Assembly (NCBI GenBank): GCA_039707655.1
Contig: CM077664.1
Location: 121,246,485 to 121,310,484 of the forward strand
Direction of reading: 5' to 3'
Length of the DNA: 64,000 bases
From: Elymus sibiricus
Lineage: Eukaryota > Streptophyta > Magnoliopsida > Poales > Poaceae
Part shown: positions 1 to 10,593 of the stretch, piece after piece
Layout: each line of letters begins with the position of its first letter
How positions within the stretch are numbered: position 1 is the stretch's first letter
Notes under the pieces: generated by a model
Told to the model about the DNA's origin: nothing
Databases searched by the model: none
What the model saw: only the letters and a program-made list of their open reading frames with translations
Program-made: the position numbers and the translations under genes

Positions 1-189
1 TCTGCCGTGACGCGGCACCCCCCGCGAGAACACCACGACAAGTTCCCTCCTGAGGTAAAGACCGTGAACATGATTTACATCACACATATACCGAAGAAGG
101 AGCGGAAACGCGCACTCCGGGATGTCTACGCCTTAGAGCCGGTGGCCCCAAAGTTCAACCCATGGTCGGCTTGTCCGATCACTTTCGAC
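1..189 (+). repeat. Direct-repeat copy of the gag-protease segment at 3040-3228
   Basis: Bases 1-189 match 3040-3228 with only two substitutions that I can see (near positions 22 and 78). The match stops abruptly at 189/190, where this copy runs into GC-rich sequence and the downstream copy continues into protease. This is what the end of the first unit of a roughly 3,039-bp tandem duplication would look like. The rest of that unit would be upstream of the window. Confidence 0.85.
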
Positions 190-1015
190 CGCCAGCTCGC
201 CCGCTCCGCCTCCACGCGCCCGTCCCGCTGCCGCGTCTCGGCTGCCGGCTCGCCGCTCCGGCCGGCTGCGCCGCCTCCCGGCTGCCTCCGCGCGCCCGCC
301 AACTAGCCACCGCCGCGCCTGCCGGCTGCCCCGCTCGCGCGCCCAAGCATCCGCGCACGCCGGCTCCGCCACTCCGCCTTGTTGAGCCGGCCCGTCCGCC
401 CGCGTGCCCCCGCCGCCTCCGGCCGGCTGCCGCTCCGCGCCAGCTCCCACTCCGTGCCAGCTCAGCCACCCGCACCGCCGCTGGCTGCTCCGCGTGCCGC
501 TGGCCTCCCGGGCAGGCTCGCTCCAGCCACCTGCTGTGGTCGGCTGGCCAGCCGACTGGAAAAGAAAAGTCAAAGACCGGCTGCGAAAAAAAAGCAAGCC
601 GGCTGCCCAGCCGGTTGGGAAAAGAAAATGCTGCCGGATAGAAAAAGAAAAAGACGTCCGCTGCGCCCACCTGCCTGCGTCGCCGCTCGACCGGCTCGCC
701 CGCCCGCCCGCGTCGCCGCCTGGCCGATCTGGCCTGCCCGCCCGCTTCGACGCCGGGCCGGCTGGAGAGCCGGCCCGGCCGCCTGCCCGCTTCGCCACCC
801 GTCTGTTTCGACGCCTGGCCGGTTGGGCCCGACCGGCTGGGGCGCCCCTCGACCGCCCGGAGGCTCGGGCCGCCTGCCGGAGGTCACCTCCGACCCGTCC
901 GTGTCAAAAAGCAATGTGAGCTCCTGTCCGCATATCGTTACACAGCGCACAAAACGGATAACCCCGAGCGACCCTCGGGGGCCACTTCCGCTTTTTTCCA
1001 GTTGCACTGTTGCTT
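190..1015. other. GC-rich low-complexity block, no gene
   Basis: Very C/G-rich sequence dominated by short variations on ccggctg, cgcccg and gccgcc. Long open frames exist on both strands and in several phases at once. That is expected of stop-poor GC-rich DNA and is not coding evidence. The sequence probably belongs to the 3' untranslated region or U3 of a gypsy LTR. A short AT-rich interlude at about 555-660 repeats a ccggctg-aaaagaaaa pattern. Confidence 0.5.
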
Positions 1016-1499
1016 AGCCCGACGCCAGCTAGCCTCGGCCCGGGGGCTGGCCGTTTGGCCTGATACGTTCTTCCCGCAGACGGCTTAGTAGTGTGAACGG
1101 TACCAACGGCCCACTCTCCGTCTCAGCTACAGACCGGCTCCCGGCTGTCCGGCTGACGAGAGCAAACGCTGGAGGTCACCTCACATGAAAAACGTCCGCG
1201 GAGAAAACGGCTTGGGCGACCCGGTCGTTTCCTTTATGAGTATCTGCTCGGTCGAATCCGCTCCCAGAGTCCGAGTACTGTACACTCTACTCCGCGGCCC
1301 ACTCTTCGCCTCAGCTACAGACCGCCCCCCGGCTGTCCGGCTAGCAAGAGCAAAAGCCAAAGAGCGGAGGGGACATGAAAAAGACTGAAGGGGGCTCGGA
1401 CGAAACCGAGTCGGCACCCACTGCATAAAACTTGCGCTGCCAAAGCTAAATATTTGATATATCTGCACTGACTAACTTTGTCTTTCGTATGATCATTTC
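1016..1499. repeat. Two diverged direct copies in an LTR-like region
   Basis: Two related blocks lie about 180 bp apart, near 1077-1200 and 1258-1385. Both contain cggcccactc, then a run ending in agctacagaccg, then ggctgtccggct and an agagcaaa motif. The first copy is followed by a gaggtcacctcacatgaaaa stretch and the second by a related ggacatgaaaaa. No credible gene is present. Confidence 0.5.
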
Positions 1500-2290
1500 C
1501 ATGGGGAACCCTTCCTCCTTGCCCGGAGGCTCAGAGGCTACACCCAGTGGGTGCGCCGGCGCGCCCCGCTGGGAAAACGCCACGCCGATTGCAGGCCCGC
1601 CGCCGGCTGCCACCGGCATCCTCGATGCCACCGTCTGCTCCAACATCAGCAAATACCCTCCGTCGGACTCTTTGAGTCGCCCGGAGGCTCGGAGGCTACA
1701 CCCTGTGGGTGCGCTAGCGCGCCCCCACTGGAAGCAAGCCGCGCCGGCTGCCGCCCGCAGCCGGCTGTCATCGCCAACCTCTGCTACCGCGACAGCGAAG
1801 ACCCTCCGCCTGACTCTTCGAGTTGCCCGGAGGCTACACCCAATGGGTGCGCTAGCGCGCCCCCACTGGAAGCAAGCCGCGCCGGCTGCCGCCTGCAGCC
1901 GGCTGTCATCGACGACCTCTGCTCCAACATCAGCAAATACCCTCCGCCTAACTCTTCGAGTCGCCCGGAGGCTACACCCAGTGGGTGCGCTAGCGCGCCC
2001 CCACTGGAAGCAAGCCGCGTCGGCTGCCGCCCGCAGCCGGCTGTCATCGCCAACCTCTGCTACCGCGACAGCGAAGACTCTCCGCCCGACTCTTTGAGTC
2101 GCCCGGAGGCTCGGAGGTTACACCCAGTGGGTGCGCTGGCGCGCCCCCACTGGAAGCAAGCCGCGCCGGCTGCAGCCCGCAGCCGGCTGTCATCGACGAC
2201 ATCTGCTACATCAACGCCACACGAAAACCCTCCGCCCGACTTGCCAAGTCGCCCGGAGGCTCGGAGGCTACTGTCGGGGGGATGACCCCC
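1500..2290. repeat. Tandem repeat array, about 138-158 bp units, five copies
   Basis: A repeating unit begins with cccggaggct at 1522, 1680, 1826, 1964, 2102 and 2252 (the last copy partial). Each unit carries a cacccagtgggtgcgct segment, a gcgcgcccccactggaag segment, a ccgcagccggctgtcatcg segment and a spacer ending in gactctttgagtcg. Spacing varies from 138 to 158 bp. Arrays of this kind are common in U3 of large plant LTRs. The overlapping reading frames here are repeat artefacts. Confidence 0.75.
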
Positions 2291-2640
2291 GGGTAGGCCC
2301 AAGACGGCGGAACGACACTTCAAAACTTTGCCAGGGGAGCGTCCCCTGGCATGCCGGGTGGGGCCGTCCGGGTGGAGCCCGTCCGGCTGGAGCCCGTCCG
2401 GGTGGGGCCGTACGGGTGAAGCCATCCGGGTGATGCCGTCCGGGTGGAGCCCTCCGGGTGGAGCCATCCGGCTGGAGCCCGTCTGGGTGGAGCCGTCCGG
2501 GTGGAGCCCGTCTGGCTGGAATCCGGCCGAGTCAACCTGCGCAGACTAGACGGCCATGCTCTACAGAAGAGCACTGTAGATGAGCGGCTAGCACTGTAGA
2601 TGAGCGGCTAGCACTGTAGACAGACAGCTGGCACTGTTCA
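2291..2640. repeat. Short G-rich tandem repeats and a 21-bp repeat
   Basis: From about 2350 to 2530 the sequence is a degenerate array of roughly 15-20 bp units built on gtccgggtggagcc. After it, near 2573-2630, an agatgagcggctagcactgt unit is repeated two to three times. No gene is supported. The position, just upstream of a TATA box, fits enhancer-like repeats in an LTR U3. Confidence 0.6.
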
Positions 2641-3039
2641 CCTGTCTGGTGTTCCCCCCAACAGCGTAGTTAGGCCACGCGGGCCCCTCTTGTCCCCTGG
2701 GCACTCCTATATAAAGTGACCCAGGGAGCTCTCTCGTGCAAGGGCACACACGAGCAAGCCTCAGGCTCACACTCCCTCTCGTTCTCCACACACACCCACA
2801 CACACGCATGAGGCAGAGAAGAGGAGCGCTCCCAGCCTCCTTCTTCCTCCTCTAAATACAGCTCTAGGAGCAACTATGTACTGCCATATACTCCACATAT
2901 ACATCAGACATGCAGGAGTAGGGGTGTTACCTCCCACGGAGGGCCCCGAACCTGGGTAAACCACCATGTACAGTTGCCCAATCCCGTCCCGGATCTCCAC
3001 TGTAGCCTTGCCCTCACCTCTTCAAGCCATCCCATGGCA
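2641..3039 (+). repeat. LTR-like promoter, R and U5 segment
   Basis: Contains a TATA box and a downstream stretch reading ttacctccc, gagggcccc and gaacctgggtaaa. This is the same organisation as the 3' parts of the G1, G2 and G3 LTRs in this window. It is therefore probably the end of a longer, related gypsy LTR whose repeats lie upstream. It runs straight into the protease segment at 3040 with no recognisable primer site or gag between, so the join is rearranged. Confidence 0.5.
2708..2716 (+). promoter_or_regulatory. TATA box of LTR-like segment
   Basis: tatataaag, followed by a pyrimidine-rich transcribed-looking leader. It sits directly downstream of the tandem repeats, as expected for a U3 promoter. 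Confidence 0.55.
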
Positions 3040-3825
3040 TCTGCCGTGACGCGGCACCCCCTGCGAGAACACCACGACAAGTTCCCTCCTGAGGTAAAGA
3101 CCGTGAACATGATTTACGTCACACATATACCGAAGAAGGAGCGGAAACGCGCACTCCGGGATGTCTACGCCTTAGAGCCGGTGGCCCCAAAGTTCAACCC
3201 ATGGTCGGCTTGTCCGATCACTTTCGACCGTCGAGACCACCCGACCAGTATCCATCATGGAGGAACGGCGGCTCTGGTACTTGACCCCATCGTGGATGGA
3301 TTTCACCTCACTAGAGTCCTCATGGACGGAGGCAGCAGCCTCAACCTGATTTATTCAGATACAGTGAGGAAAATGGGGATCGACCCATCAAGGATAAAAC
3401 CCAGTAACACCACCTTTAAAGGTGTAATCCTAGGCATCGAGGCACACTGCTCGGGATCCATGACATTGGAGGTAGTCTTTGGTTCGCCCGACAACTTCCG
3501 CAGCGAAGACTTAATCTTCGATATTGTTCCCTTCCATAGCGGTTACCACGCACTACTCGGCCGGACAGCGTTCGCCCGCTTTAACGCCGTCCCGCATTAC
3601 GCATATCTAAAGCTCAAGATGCCAGGACCGAAGGGTGTTATTACCGTTAATGGTAACACCGAGCGCTCGCTCCGAACAGAGGAACACACAGCGGCTTTAG
3701 CCACCGAAGTCCAGGCCGCCGAAGAAGCGTCGCAGGCCCAGTCTACCACCAAGGCACTGGACGCACGCAAACACGCCCGAGCTATGGCCTCGACCCCGGA
3801 GCACTCCTGTGCTCACCCTAAATAG
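3040..3825 (+). pseudogene. Gypsy gag C-terminus and aspartic protease fragment (G1)
   Basis: An open frame of about 260 codons with no credible start of its own. It matches the gag-protease junction of the related elements here. The motif KKERKRALRDVYALEPV corresponds to SKNQRKRALREV in G3. The retropepsin-like active site reads LMDGGSSLNLIY, followed by the conserved FHSGYHALLGRTAFARF and LKLKMPGPKGVIT blocks. The protease would cleave the Gag-Pol precursor inside virus-like particles. Gag is missing upstream, where LTR-like sequence intervenes, and no reverse transcriptase follows the stop at 3823-3825, so this is a remnant. Confidence 0.8.
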
Positions 3826-5026
3826 GGATACGCGCCCCACAGCACGGCCCACCCAGCCGCGAAATATGTGCCTCGAGTGCACAACTTCGCGCTCAAGATC
3901 AGCGTTCAGCTGATACAGCGCGGCGACTTCTCAAAACCCTTCCCCAAGGGCTCGTCCGTCGAACATTACTACTTCCGCCGAACATACAGTCGATGACCAC
4001 ACTTATCCAGAAGCTTCATAAAGAGCAAAGGAGCAGACATGCAGCAGGGCGTAGTAGGGACGTCAAACCACTCATGAAGGCCCTGTGTAAACCTTTCCTC
4101 TAATGTATTTATTTCTTTAAGTATCTGTAAAAGTTACTTCGGCAGTTCGGATTGTACAGATAGACGTCACAAATTTAAAGGACATAACGACCATTTTTTC
4201 CGGTCATACTGCGCTTAATTATGTTGTGCCCTCCTTTCTGCTATTCGGCCAAAGTAAACTATTATGATACGTTTCCTTTTTAAATGTGATCGGCTCATAG
4301 ACCGGGGGCTTGAACCTCACTCTAGCCCCAAACATCATTCCGTCACCAATTTTTTATATGTGCTCGGCGTCATGGATATTGCATTATATGAATCAGTTCC
4401 AAATTGTGTCTTTGGTCAATAGTTGGGTTGCCCGGCTCCTGTGTTTGCCCTCTTATGTTCCACATTGTTCGGCTAGGAGGGTAAAGGGAGAACCACTGCG
4501 ATTGTACTTCTAGCTAGCCTGGTTAAGTACCTCAGTGGAGAAAGCCGAAAACGGACTGTCATTATAAGCGAGAACTGGTCGGCGATCCGATGACTAGTGT
4601 TAAACTAAAAATCGTTGGAGGTTAGCCCGTGTTAAACGAAGGGTTCTCTGTCACAGGAACCACGTGATAATGGTGTCAACCGCAGTCCATCCGGATATCA
4701 CATACACTGGGGGCTAGTCACCAGCCCCCGCAGTCAAGCTCCTATGGCTAAGTGAAAGCAATAAAGCCGCATAGTCTGATTGCCTCATTTCTCCTTACAC
4801 ATAACCGCCTCCGGGCATCGAGACGTCGGCTAAAGGGTTAAGGTGTTCGGGAGAAAACACCCCATGCAGTATCTGTAAGGGGGTTGAAGCCGACGACTGG
4901 TAACTTTCAATTTTAAACGGCCACACAAGAGTCAAAATAACACACATGAGGCATTATATTTACAGCCAACCAGTTGTATTTCAACAAAACAAAAGTTTCA
5001 ACTCCTCGGATACAAGGAAAATAAAT
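3826..5026. other. Non-coding internal region of G1
   Basis: Holds no recognisable gene. In the related element G2 this place, between the coding region and the accessory gene, is preceded by a full pol. Here pol is absent. A gggggctagtcaccagccccc inverted repeat lies at about 4710-4730. Confidence 0.6.
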
Positions 5027-8000
5027 CTACTCATAAATTACATCTTTTGAGCATTGGGCCTCTATTGCCCAAGCACCATCCATTACGATGGGGAAGTACT
5101 GCTCGGGGCGCCTATGCTCCTTCCCAGGAGGCGAAGGTCCGGTGGCTACTTCGGCTGGCTTGATCTTCGGCCAATGCACCATGGTTTTTCTGAAGGCCAT
5201 CCGAGCTCCCTCAATGCATACGGAGCGCTTCCAGGCATCGATCCGGGGAGTGGTGTCGTATAGCCTCTGCACCAAACCGAAGTAGCTGCTCGGCAGCGGC
5301 TCCGAAGGCCACAGCTTGACGCAGAGGTCCTTCATCGCTGGCTCCACCATCCGATGCAACTCCATCAGCTACTTCATCTGGTTGTTGAGGAGGGAAGGGT
5401 GTTCGGGCTCTTGAAATTGTGCCCAAAACAGCCTCTGCTCGGCCCGACCCTCCTGGGCGGCGAAGAACCTAGCTACATCAGCCGCACTCCTCGGGAGATC
5501 CACAAAGGCGCCTGGGGAACGCCACACTCGCGTGAGCAAAGCAAACCTGTTACCACCAAAGACACTTTGCAGCAAGTACGGCTTACCATCCGCAATGAGT
5601 TTCACTTGGCGGAGTTCTTCTTGGTAGCCGCGCGCCTCCGTCCATGCTTCCTTGACCACCGACCCCAATGTGGTGAGCTCAGCGGCCTGCTCTTTATTCT
5701 TCTGCTCAAAGGCCTCACATTTCGTGACGGCATCCTCGAGCTCTTGCTGCACTTCAGACACTCTGGCCTCGTACTCCTGGCTAGCGGCTCTCACCGTAGC
5801 CAGTTCGGCAGCTGCCTGTTCGGCCGCCGCCCTCTGCTCCGCCGCTTCCAGCTGAGCCTTCTTCAGCTCGGCCTTGACGTTCTCGGCCTCCGCGGTAGCA
5901 GCTGCAGTCATATTAATTGACTCCGTTTAGGCTACTTACTTAACAAACAAAAACAAAGAGAGAAATTGCTGTAATAGACACTAGTGCGGACTTGCCTTGC
6001 GCTTCGTCGAACCGCTTGTTCAGCAGGCCGAGGTCGTCCTCGGAGCTCTTGAGCTTCTGATTCAGCTCGGCCAACTCCTCGGCGTTGGCGGCTGTCGCCG
6101 AGGATGACGCCTGCAGAGCACTCTACGCACATTAGGATCCGAGTTATAGATTATCGATCCTTTGACCGGCTTTACTCAAGCCAGTCAGAGTCTCGGGGGC
6201 TACTATGTATGAGGTTACGCCTGTGAGAAGGGGAAAACATTACTTGGCCTACCTTGAAGCCTGTGAGAAGGCCATTGAAGGCCTCCTTCAGTCCGTTGTC
6301 CACGGACCGAAGACTTTGCAACACCGCACCCATAAGGACACGGTGCTCTTCGGCGATAGAGGAGCTGATTAAAGCGTCCTCCATCTCGTCTGGTCACCCG
6401 GTCGAAGCCTGCTCTGGGGCGGGCGGGGTTGGCGGGGGCACCTCGGCTCCTCCTCTCGAGGAGTCCATAATGCTGGACTCCGGGTGCCTTGATGGCTCCG
6501 GAGCTATTCTCGGAGAGAGCTCGGATCGTCTGGGCTCCTCCTCTTCATTTACCAGAGGGCTCCTCCCCTCCTGGTCTTCAGTGGCCAAGGTATGCACCTC
6601 GGTCATAACGGTGTCGCCCCCTCCCCTTGTGTGCGGCAAGGGAGGGGTCCTCCTCGATAGGACCTCCTCGACGATCGGAGGAGGCGAGGCGCGCGACTCG
6701 GTCCCGCTCTTCGCCAGCGCGGCCGGGGGAGAATCCCCCTCCGAGACTCGATCGGTGGGGAGGTCATGCAGCGGGCTGCAATATTAAAAGCAGAAGCGCA
6801 GTTAATAACAAACTTAAAAATACGTACCTTTGGGCCAGCGGTTTGACCCAAGGGGTCCTCCGAGGAACCTCTTCGGAGGCCTCAGAGTCCTTGGCAGAGG
6901 CCGAGCTATTGCCGGACAAGGCCACCTTGGCCCTGCATGGTCTTTTGGGGGCGAGATGAGGCTGCTCCTCTTCGGCGTCCTCGGACACCGCCCTCTTCCT
7001 TGTTCGGGAGGAATCACTTTCCTCCCCGTCCTCTCCCTGCTCCTTCTCCTCCTCCTATACGGAGGGAGCATGGGTGTCCCCGGATCTAGTGTCCGGGAGT
7101 CCTTGGGAGCGGAGGCCCTCTCTGGCCTCCCTCTTCTTTTCCTTCTTCTTCTCCTTCCTCTCCGGCGCCTCGTACGGCTCCACGGCCAGCATGGCCGTCA
7201 GCAAGGGCGTCCTGGGGCCCTCTGGCAGTGGGGCCGGGCTGTCGATCAACTCGGCCATCTTCAGCCAGCTCTGCGGATGAGAAATGAGAAAGTTGGGTAC
7301 CTTATCAAAAGGGAGCAATCCGGATATAAGAACAAAACTTGACATACCTCCCGAGGGGGGTTCGCGGCGTTGAGGCCGATGTCTTCCTCCTCGGCCGGCT
7401 AGTCCTTCTGCGCCTTGAACAGCACCTTCCACAGCTGAGGATGGGAAGTGCGGTAGAAGCTGAGCACGGTGGCGGGGTCCTCGGGCTTGTAGGCCCACAT
7501 GGGGGAAGCCCGGGCCTGGAAGGGGAGGATGCGGCGGCAGAGCATGATCTACATCACGTTGGGCAGCTCGACCCCCCACTCTATCATCTTTTCTATCCGG
7601 CTCTGTTGCAGCGCCACCTCCTTGTTTGACCCCCAGTCGAGGCCTTTCTTGGTCCATGAAACCAGCCTCGTGGGGGGTCCGGATCGGAAGGCCGGAATCA
7701 CCCCCCAATCCGCGCTCCTTGGCTCCGTGATGTAGAACCACTCCTTCTGCCAGATCTTGACGGTCTCGATGAAGGTACCCTCCGGCCACTCCACCTGGGG
7801 AAGCTTGCTGACCATGGCTCCCCCACAGTCCGCCTGCTGGCCGTCAACAATCTTCGGCTTGACGTTGAAGATCTTCAGCCACAGGCCGAAGTGTGGTCGG
7901 ACCCGAAGAAAGGCCTCGCAGATGATGATGAAGGCCGAGATGTGCAGGAAGGAATTTGGGGCAAGATCGTGGAAATCAAGCCCGTAGAAAAACATGAGGC

Positions 8001-8217
8001 CCCTGACAAAGGGATGGAGGGGAAAACCCAAACCTCGGATGAAGTGGGGTAGGAACACCACCCTCTCGCTCTGCCGCTGCGTGGGGATGACCTGGCCCGC
8101 CTCGGGAGCACGGTGGGCGACGTTGGCTGGGAGATAGCCCGCGCTCTTCAGCTCCAAGATGGCGCTCTCGGTGACGATGGAGGCTTCCCACTTGCCCTTG
8201 GACCCAGAACCGGCCAT
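5027..8217 (-). pseudogene. Antisense accessory gene of G1 (putative gypsy type transposon, PF04195-like)
   Basis: A multi-exon gene on the strand opposite to gag-pol. The first exon starts at ATG 8217 and is open to 7549 (222 codons). It contains the block RGLGFPLHPFVRGLMFFYGL, matching RGMGFPIHPFLRGLLEFYGI in G2; I recognise this as the plant family PF04195. It is interrupted by a TAG at 7546-7548. Further exons follow with a basic segment, an acidic segment, a coiled coil (5369-5911, many E/A/K heptads) and a C-terminal part (5027-5365) separated from it by another stop. Antisense ORFs between pol and the 3' LTR are known in Tat-lineage elements; their function is unknown. This copy is broken. 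Confidence 0.65.
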
Positions 8218-8808
8218 TGCTGGATTGAACGGGTGGCTGGAGAGTTTCTTGGAAGGGAGAACCGATCTGGGCGCTGGAGCTCAAGAGATTGGGAGGGCAA
8301 CGGCGAAGGGAAAGGTGAGAGCGTGCGAAGGAAATGGAGGCCGCTCCCCTTTTATGGGCTGTAAAACCTAAGGTCCCTTTACTGCGCCGCAGTCCTCACC
8401 GCTTCCCCGTGTAACCGTGCCATTATGCGCGTGTGGGATGAGGCAAATTATTGATCATATCCCTTTAAAATAGGGTACGATCTCCATATCGATGGGACGC
8501 GCCAATGAAAGAATCGCCTCGAATCGCGAATCGAGTTTTCATAAACCAACTCGCGGTCGTGGCGGGCTATGACCCTTCGGTAAAAGTTGTTAGATGGGAG
8601 TCACTGTTCACATCAGTACAACTAGCCTTCGGGGCTAAGTTATCGGTACACCTCAGCGACCGAAGCATAGTTCGGGGAAGGTGCGGCTAGGCAACACTTG
8701 AGAACTTGATTCGAAGGGGATGCAGACTTAGCACAAGAATCACGGAAGGGAAGGAACTGGTCCACAAAGCCAATGGTGTTCAGCATATACTTCAGCTTCG
8801 AAGACTAG
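8218..8808. other. Non-coding spacer and leader of the antisense accessory gene
   Basis: No gene. It carries the presumed promoter and leader of the antisense gene starting at 8217, then the 3' untranslated region of G1. Reading frames here are short and unsupported. Confidence 0.5.
8346..8357 (-). promoter_or_regulatory. TATA-like box for the antisense accessory gene
   Basis: On the minus strand the sequence reads cataaaagggg, about 130 bp upstream of ATG 8217. The position fits a promoter, but there is no direct evidence of transcription. Confidence 0.35.
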
Positions 8809-8820
8809 TTCGGGGGCTAC
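8809..8820 (+). other. Polypurine tract of G1
   Basis: ttcgggggctac immediately precedes the LTR start tgagggtgtccc. The same sequence precedes the G2 3' LTR on the minus strand, which fixes the orientation of both elements. Confidence 0.7.
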
Positions 8821-9313
8821 TGAGGGTGTCCCGGACTAGAGGGTACTCGGGCTGCCGGCCTATCTCTCATAGGCCGGACTAGTGGGCCGCTCTTTACCCA
8901 TCAAAGGAAGGCCGGATTGCGGGCGACCCCGTGCACCAGAAGGAAACCTCCGAAGACTTGGTGTCTCCTCCAAGAAATATTTAGTGTAACCGGCATGTTT
9001 ATCCCCTGGTGGCAACTGACCGTATGTAACCCTAGGTCCCTCTGGTGTCTATATAAACCAGAGGGTTTAGTCCGTAGAGGGGCAGAACCATCATCATACC
9101 CACCTAGGGTTTAGCTCATCCGATCTCGAGGTAGATCAACTATGTAACCTTCATACAATCACATCAATATAATCTATCAGGACATTGGGTTTTACCTCTT
9201 AGAGAGGGCCCGAACCTAGGTAAATCGCTGTCTCTACGTTCCTTGCTACTCATTGATCCCAAGATCCACAGTTCGGACCCCCTACCCAAGATCTGCCGGT
9301 TTTGGTACCGACA
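8821..9313 (+). repeat. 3' LTR of G1 (493 bp)
   Basis: Begins tgagggtgtccc and ends ggtaccgaca (TG...CA). It contains a TATA box at 9050-9056 (tatataaa) and the gttttacctc...gggcccgaacctaggtaaa block shared by the gypsy LTRs here. It is homologous over its whole length, in opposite orientation, to the LTR at 31585-32070. The 5 bp after it are atgtg; the matching TSD would be left of the window. Confidence 0.85.
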
Positions 9314-10580
9314 ATGTGATACGCTCTGTCGCACATAAGCCTCCTTATATCTTCCTCAAAACAGCCACCATACCTACCTATCATGGCATTTCCATAGCCA
9401 TTCCGAGATATATTGCCATGCAACTTCCATCATCATCATATACATGACTTGAGCATTCATTGTCATATTGCTTTGCATGATCGTAAGATAGCTAGCATGA
9501 TATTTTCATGGCTTGTCCGTTTTTTGATATCTTTGCTACGCTAGATCATTGCACATCCTGGTACACTGCCAGAGGCATTCATATAGAGTCATCTTGTATA
9601 GTTTTTATCGAGTTGTAAGTAAACAAAAGTGTGATTATCATCATTATTAGAGCATTGTCCCGGTGAGGAAAGAATGGTGGAGACTAATGAGTCCTCGAAA
9701 AAGTGGGGATGAGGTCCATGAGACTGTTCTAAAAAAAGGAGGCCAAAAAGAGATCACAAAAAAAGAATAAAAAAAGAAAACAAAAAAAATGAAATGAGAG
9801 AAAAAGAGAGAAGGGGCAATGCTACTATCCTTTACCACACTTGTGCTTCACAGTAGCACCATGTTTTTCATATAGAGAGTCTCCTATGTTGTCACTTTAT
9901 ATACTAGTGGGAAGTTTTCATTATAGAACTTGGCTTGTATATTCCGATGATGGGCTTCCTCAAATGCCCGAGGTCTTCATGAGCAAGCAAGTTGGATGCA
10001 CACCCACTTAGTTTTCAGTTTGAGCTTTCATACACTTATATCTCTTAGTGCATCCGTTGCATGGCAATCCCTACTCCTCGCATTGATATCGATTGATGGG
10101 CATCTCCATAGCCCGTTAATCCGCCTAGTTGATGCGAGACTTTCTCCCTTTTTGACTTCCCCTTATTAATCTCTATCATCATTCTATTCCACCCATAGTG
10201 CTATATCCATGGCTTACGCTCATGTATTGCGTGGGGGTTGAAAAAGTTGAAGCGCGTTAAAAAGTATGAACCAATTGCTCGGCTTGTCATCGGGGTAGTG
10301 CATGATAAATACTTTATGTTAAGAAGATGGAGCATGACAGGATTATATGACTTTGTAGGGATAACTTTCTTTAGCATTTTTATTTTGAAAGACATGACTG
10401 TTTGTTGGTATGCCTGAGTATTGATGTCTTTATATCAAATGATAGACTATTGCTTTGAATCACTCGTGCCCTAATATTCATGCCATGATTAGATTACATG
10501 ATCAAGATTATGCTAGGTAGCATTCCACATCAAAAATTATCTTTTTTATCATTTACCTACTCGAGGACGAGCAGGAATTA
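9314..10580. other. Internal 3' non-coding region of A1
   Basis: About 1.27 kb of AT-rich sequence with no open frame of note. It ends in ctcgaggacgagcaggaatt and the polypurine tract, which is how the 3' untranslated region of Athila-type elements ends. The same organisation appears before 28801. Confidence 0.6.
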
Positions 10581-10593
10581 AGCTTGGGGATGC
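10581..10593 (+). other. Polypurine tract of A1
   Basis: agcttggggatgc immediately before the LTR start tgatacgtctcc. Confidence 0.65.

Larger units (their letters stand above)
1..9313 (+). mobile_element. Tat-type Ty3/gypsy LTR retrotransposon G1, 3' part
   Basis: The 3' portion of a gypsy element in + orientation, cut by the window start. In order it has a protease region, a non-coding stretch where pol should be, an antisense accessory gene (5027-8217), a polypurine tract and a 3' LTR at 8821-9313. The protease resembles those of G2 and G3 in this window, and G2 has the double RNase H typical of the Tat lineage. No reverse transcriptase or integrase lies between protease and accessory gene, so this copy is non-autonomous or internally deleted. 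The LTR-like block at 190-3039 may be a rearrangement within it. Confidence 0.75.

Noticed and set aside
133..1017. Several overlapping open frames of 145-221 codons on both strands
   Set aside because: They overlap in four or more phases within a GC-rich, repetitive block. Composition is dominated by Arg, Pro, Ala and Gly with no recognisable domain, so they are stop-free by base composition.
1489..2467. Frames of 135-244 codons with internal peptide repeats
   Set aside because: They follow the 138-158 bp tandem DNA repeat in different phases on both strands, which indicates a repeat rather than a repeat protein.
190..3039. Simple LTR-retrotransposon insertion between the two 189-bp copies
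   Set aside because: I found no TG...CA boundaries and no 5-bp duplication at 189/190 and 3039/3040. A 189-bp flanking repeat is far too long for a TSD.
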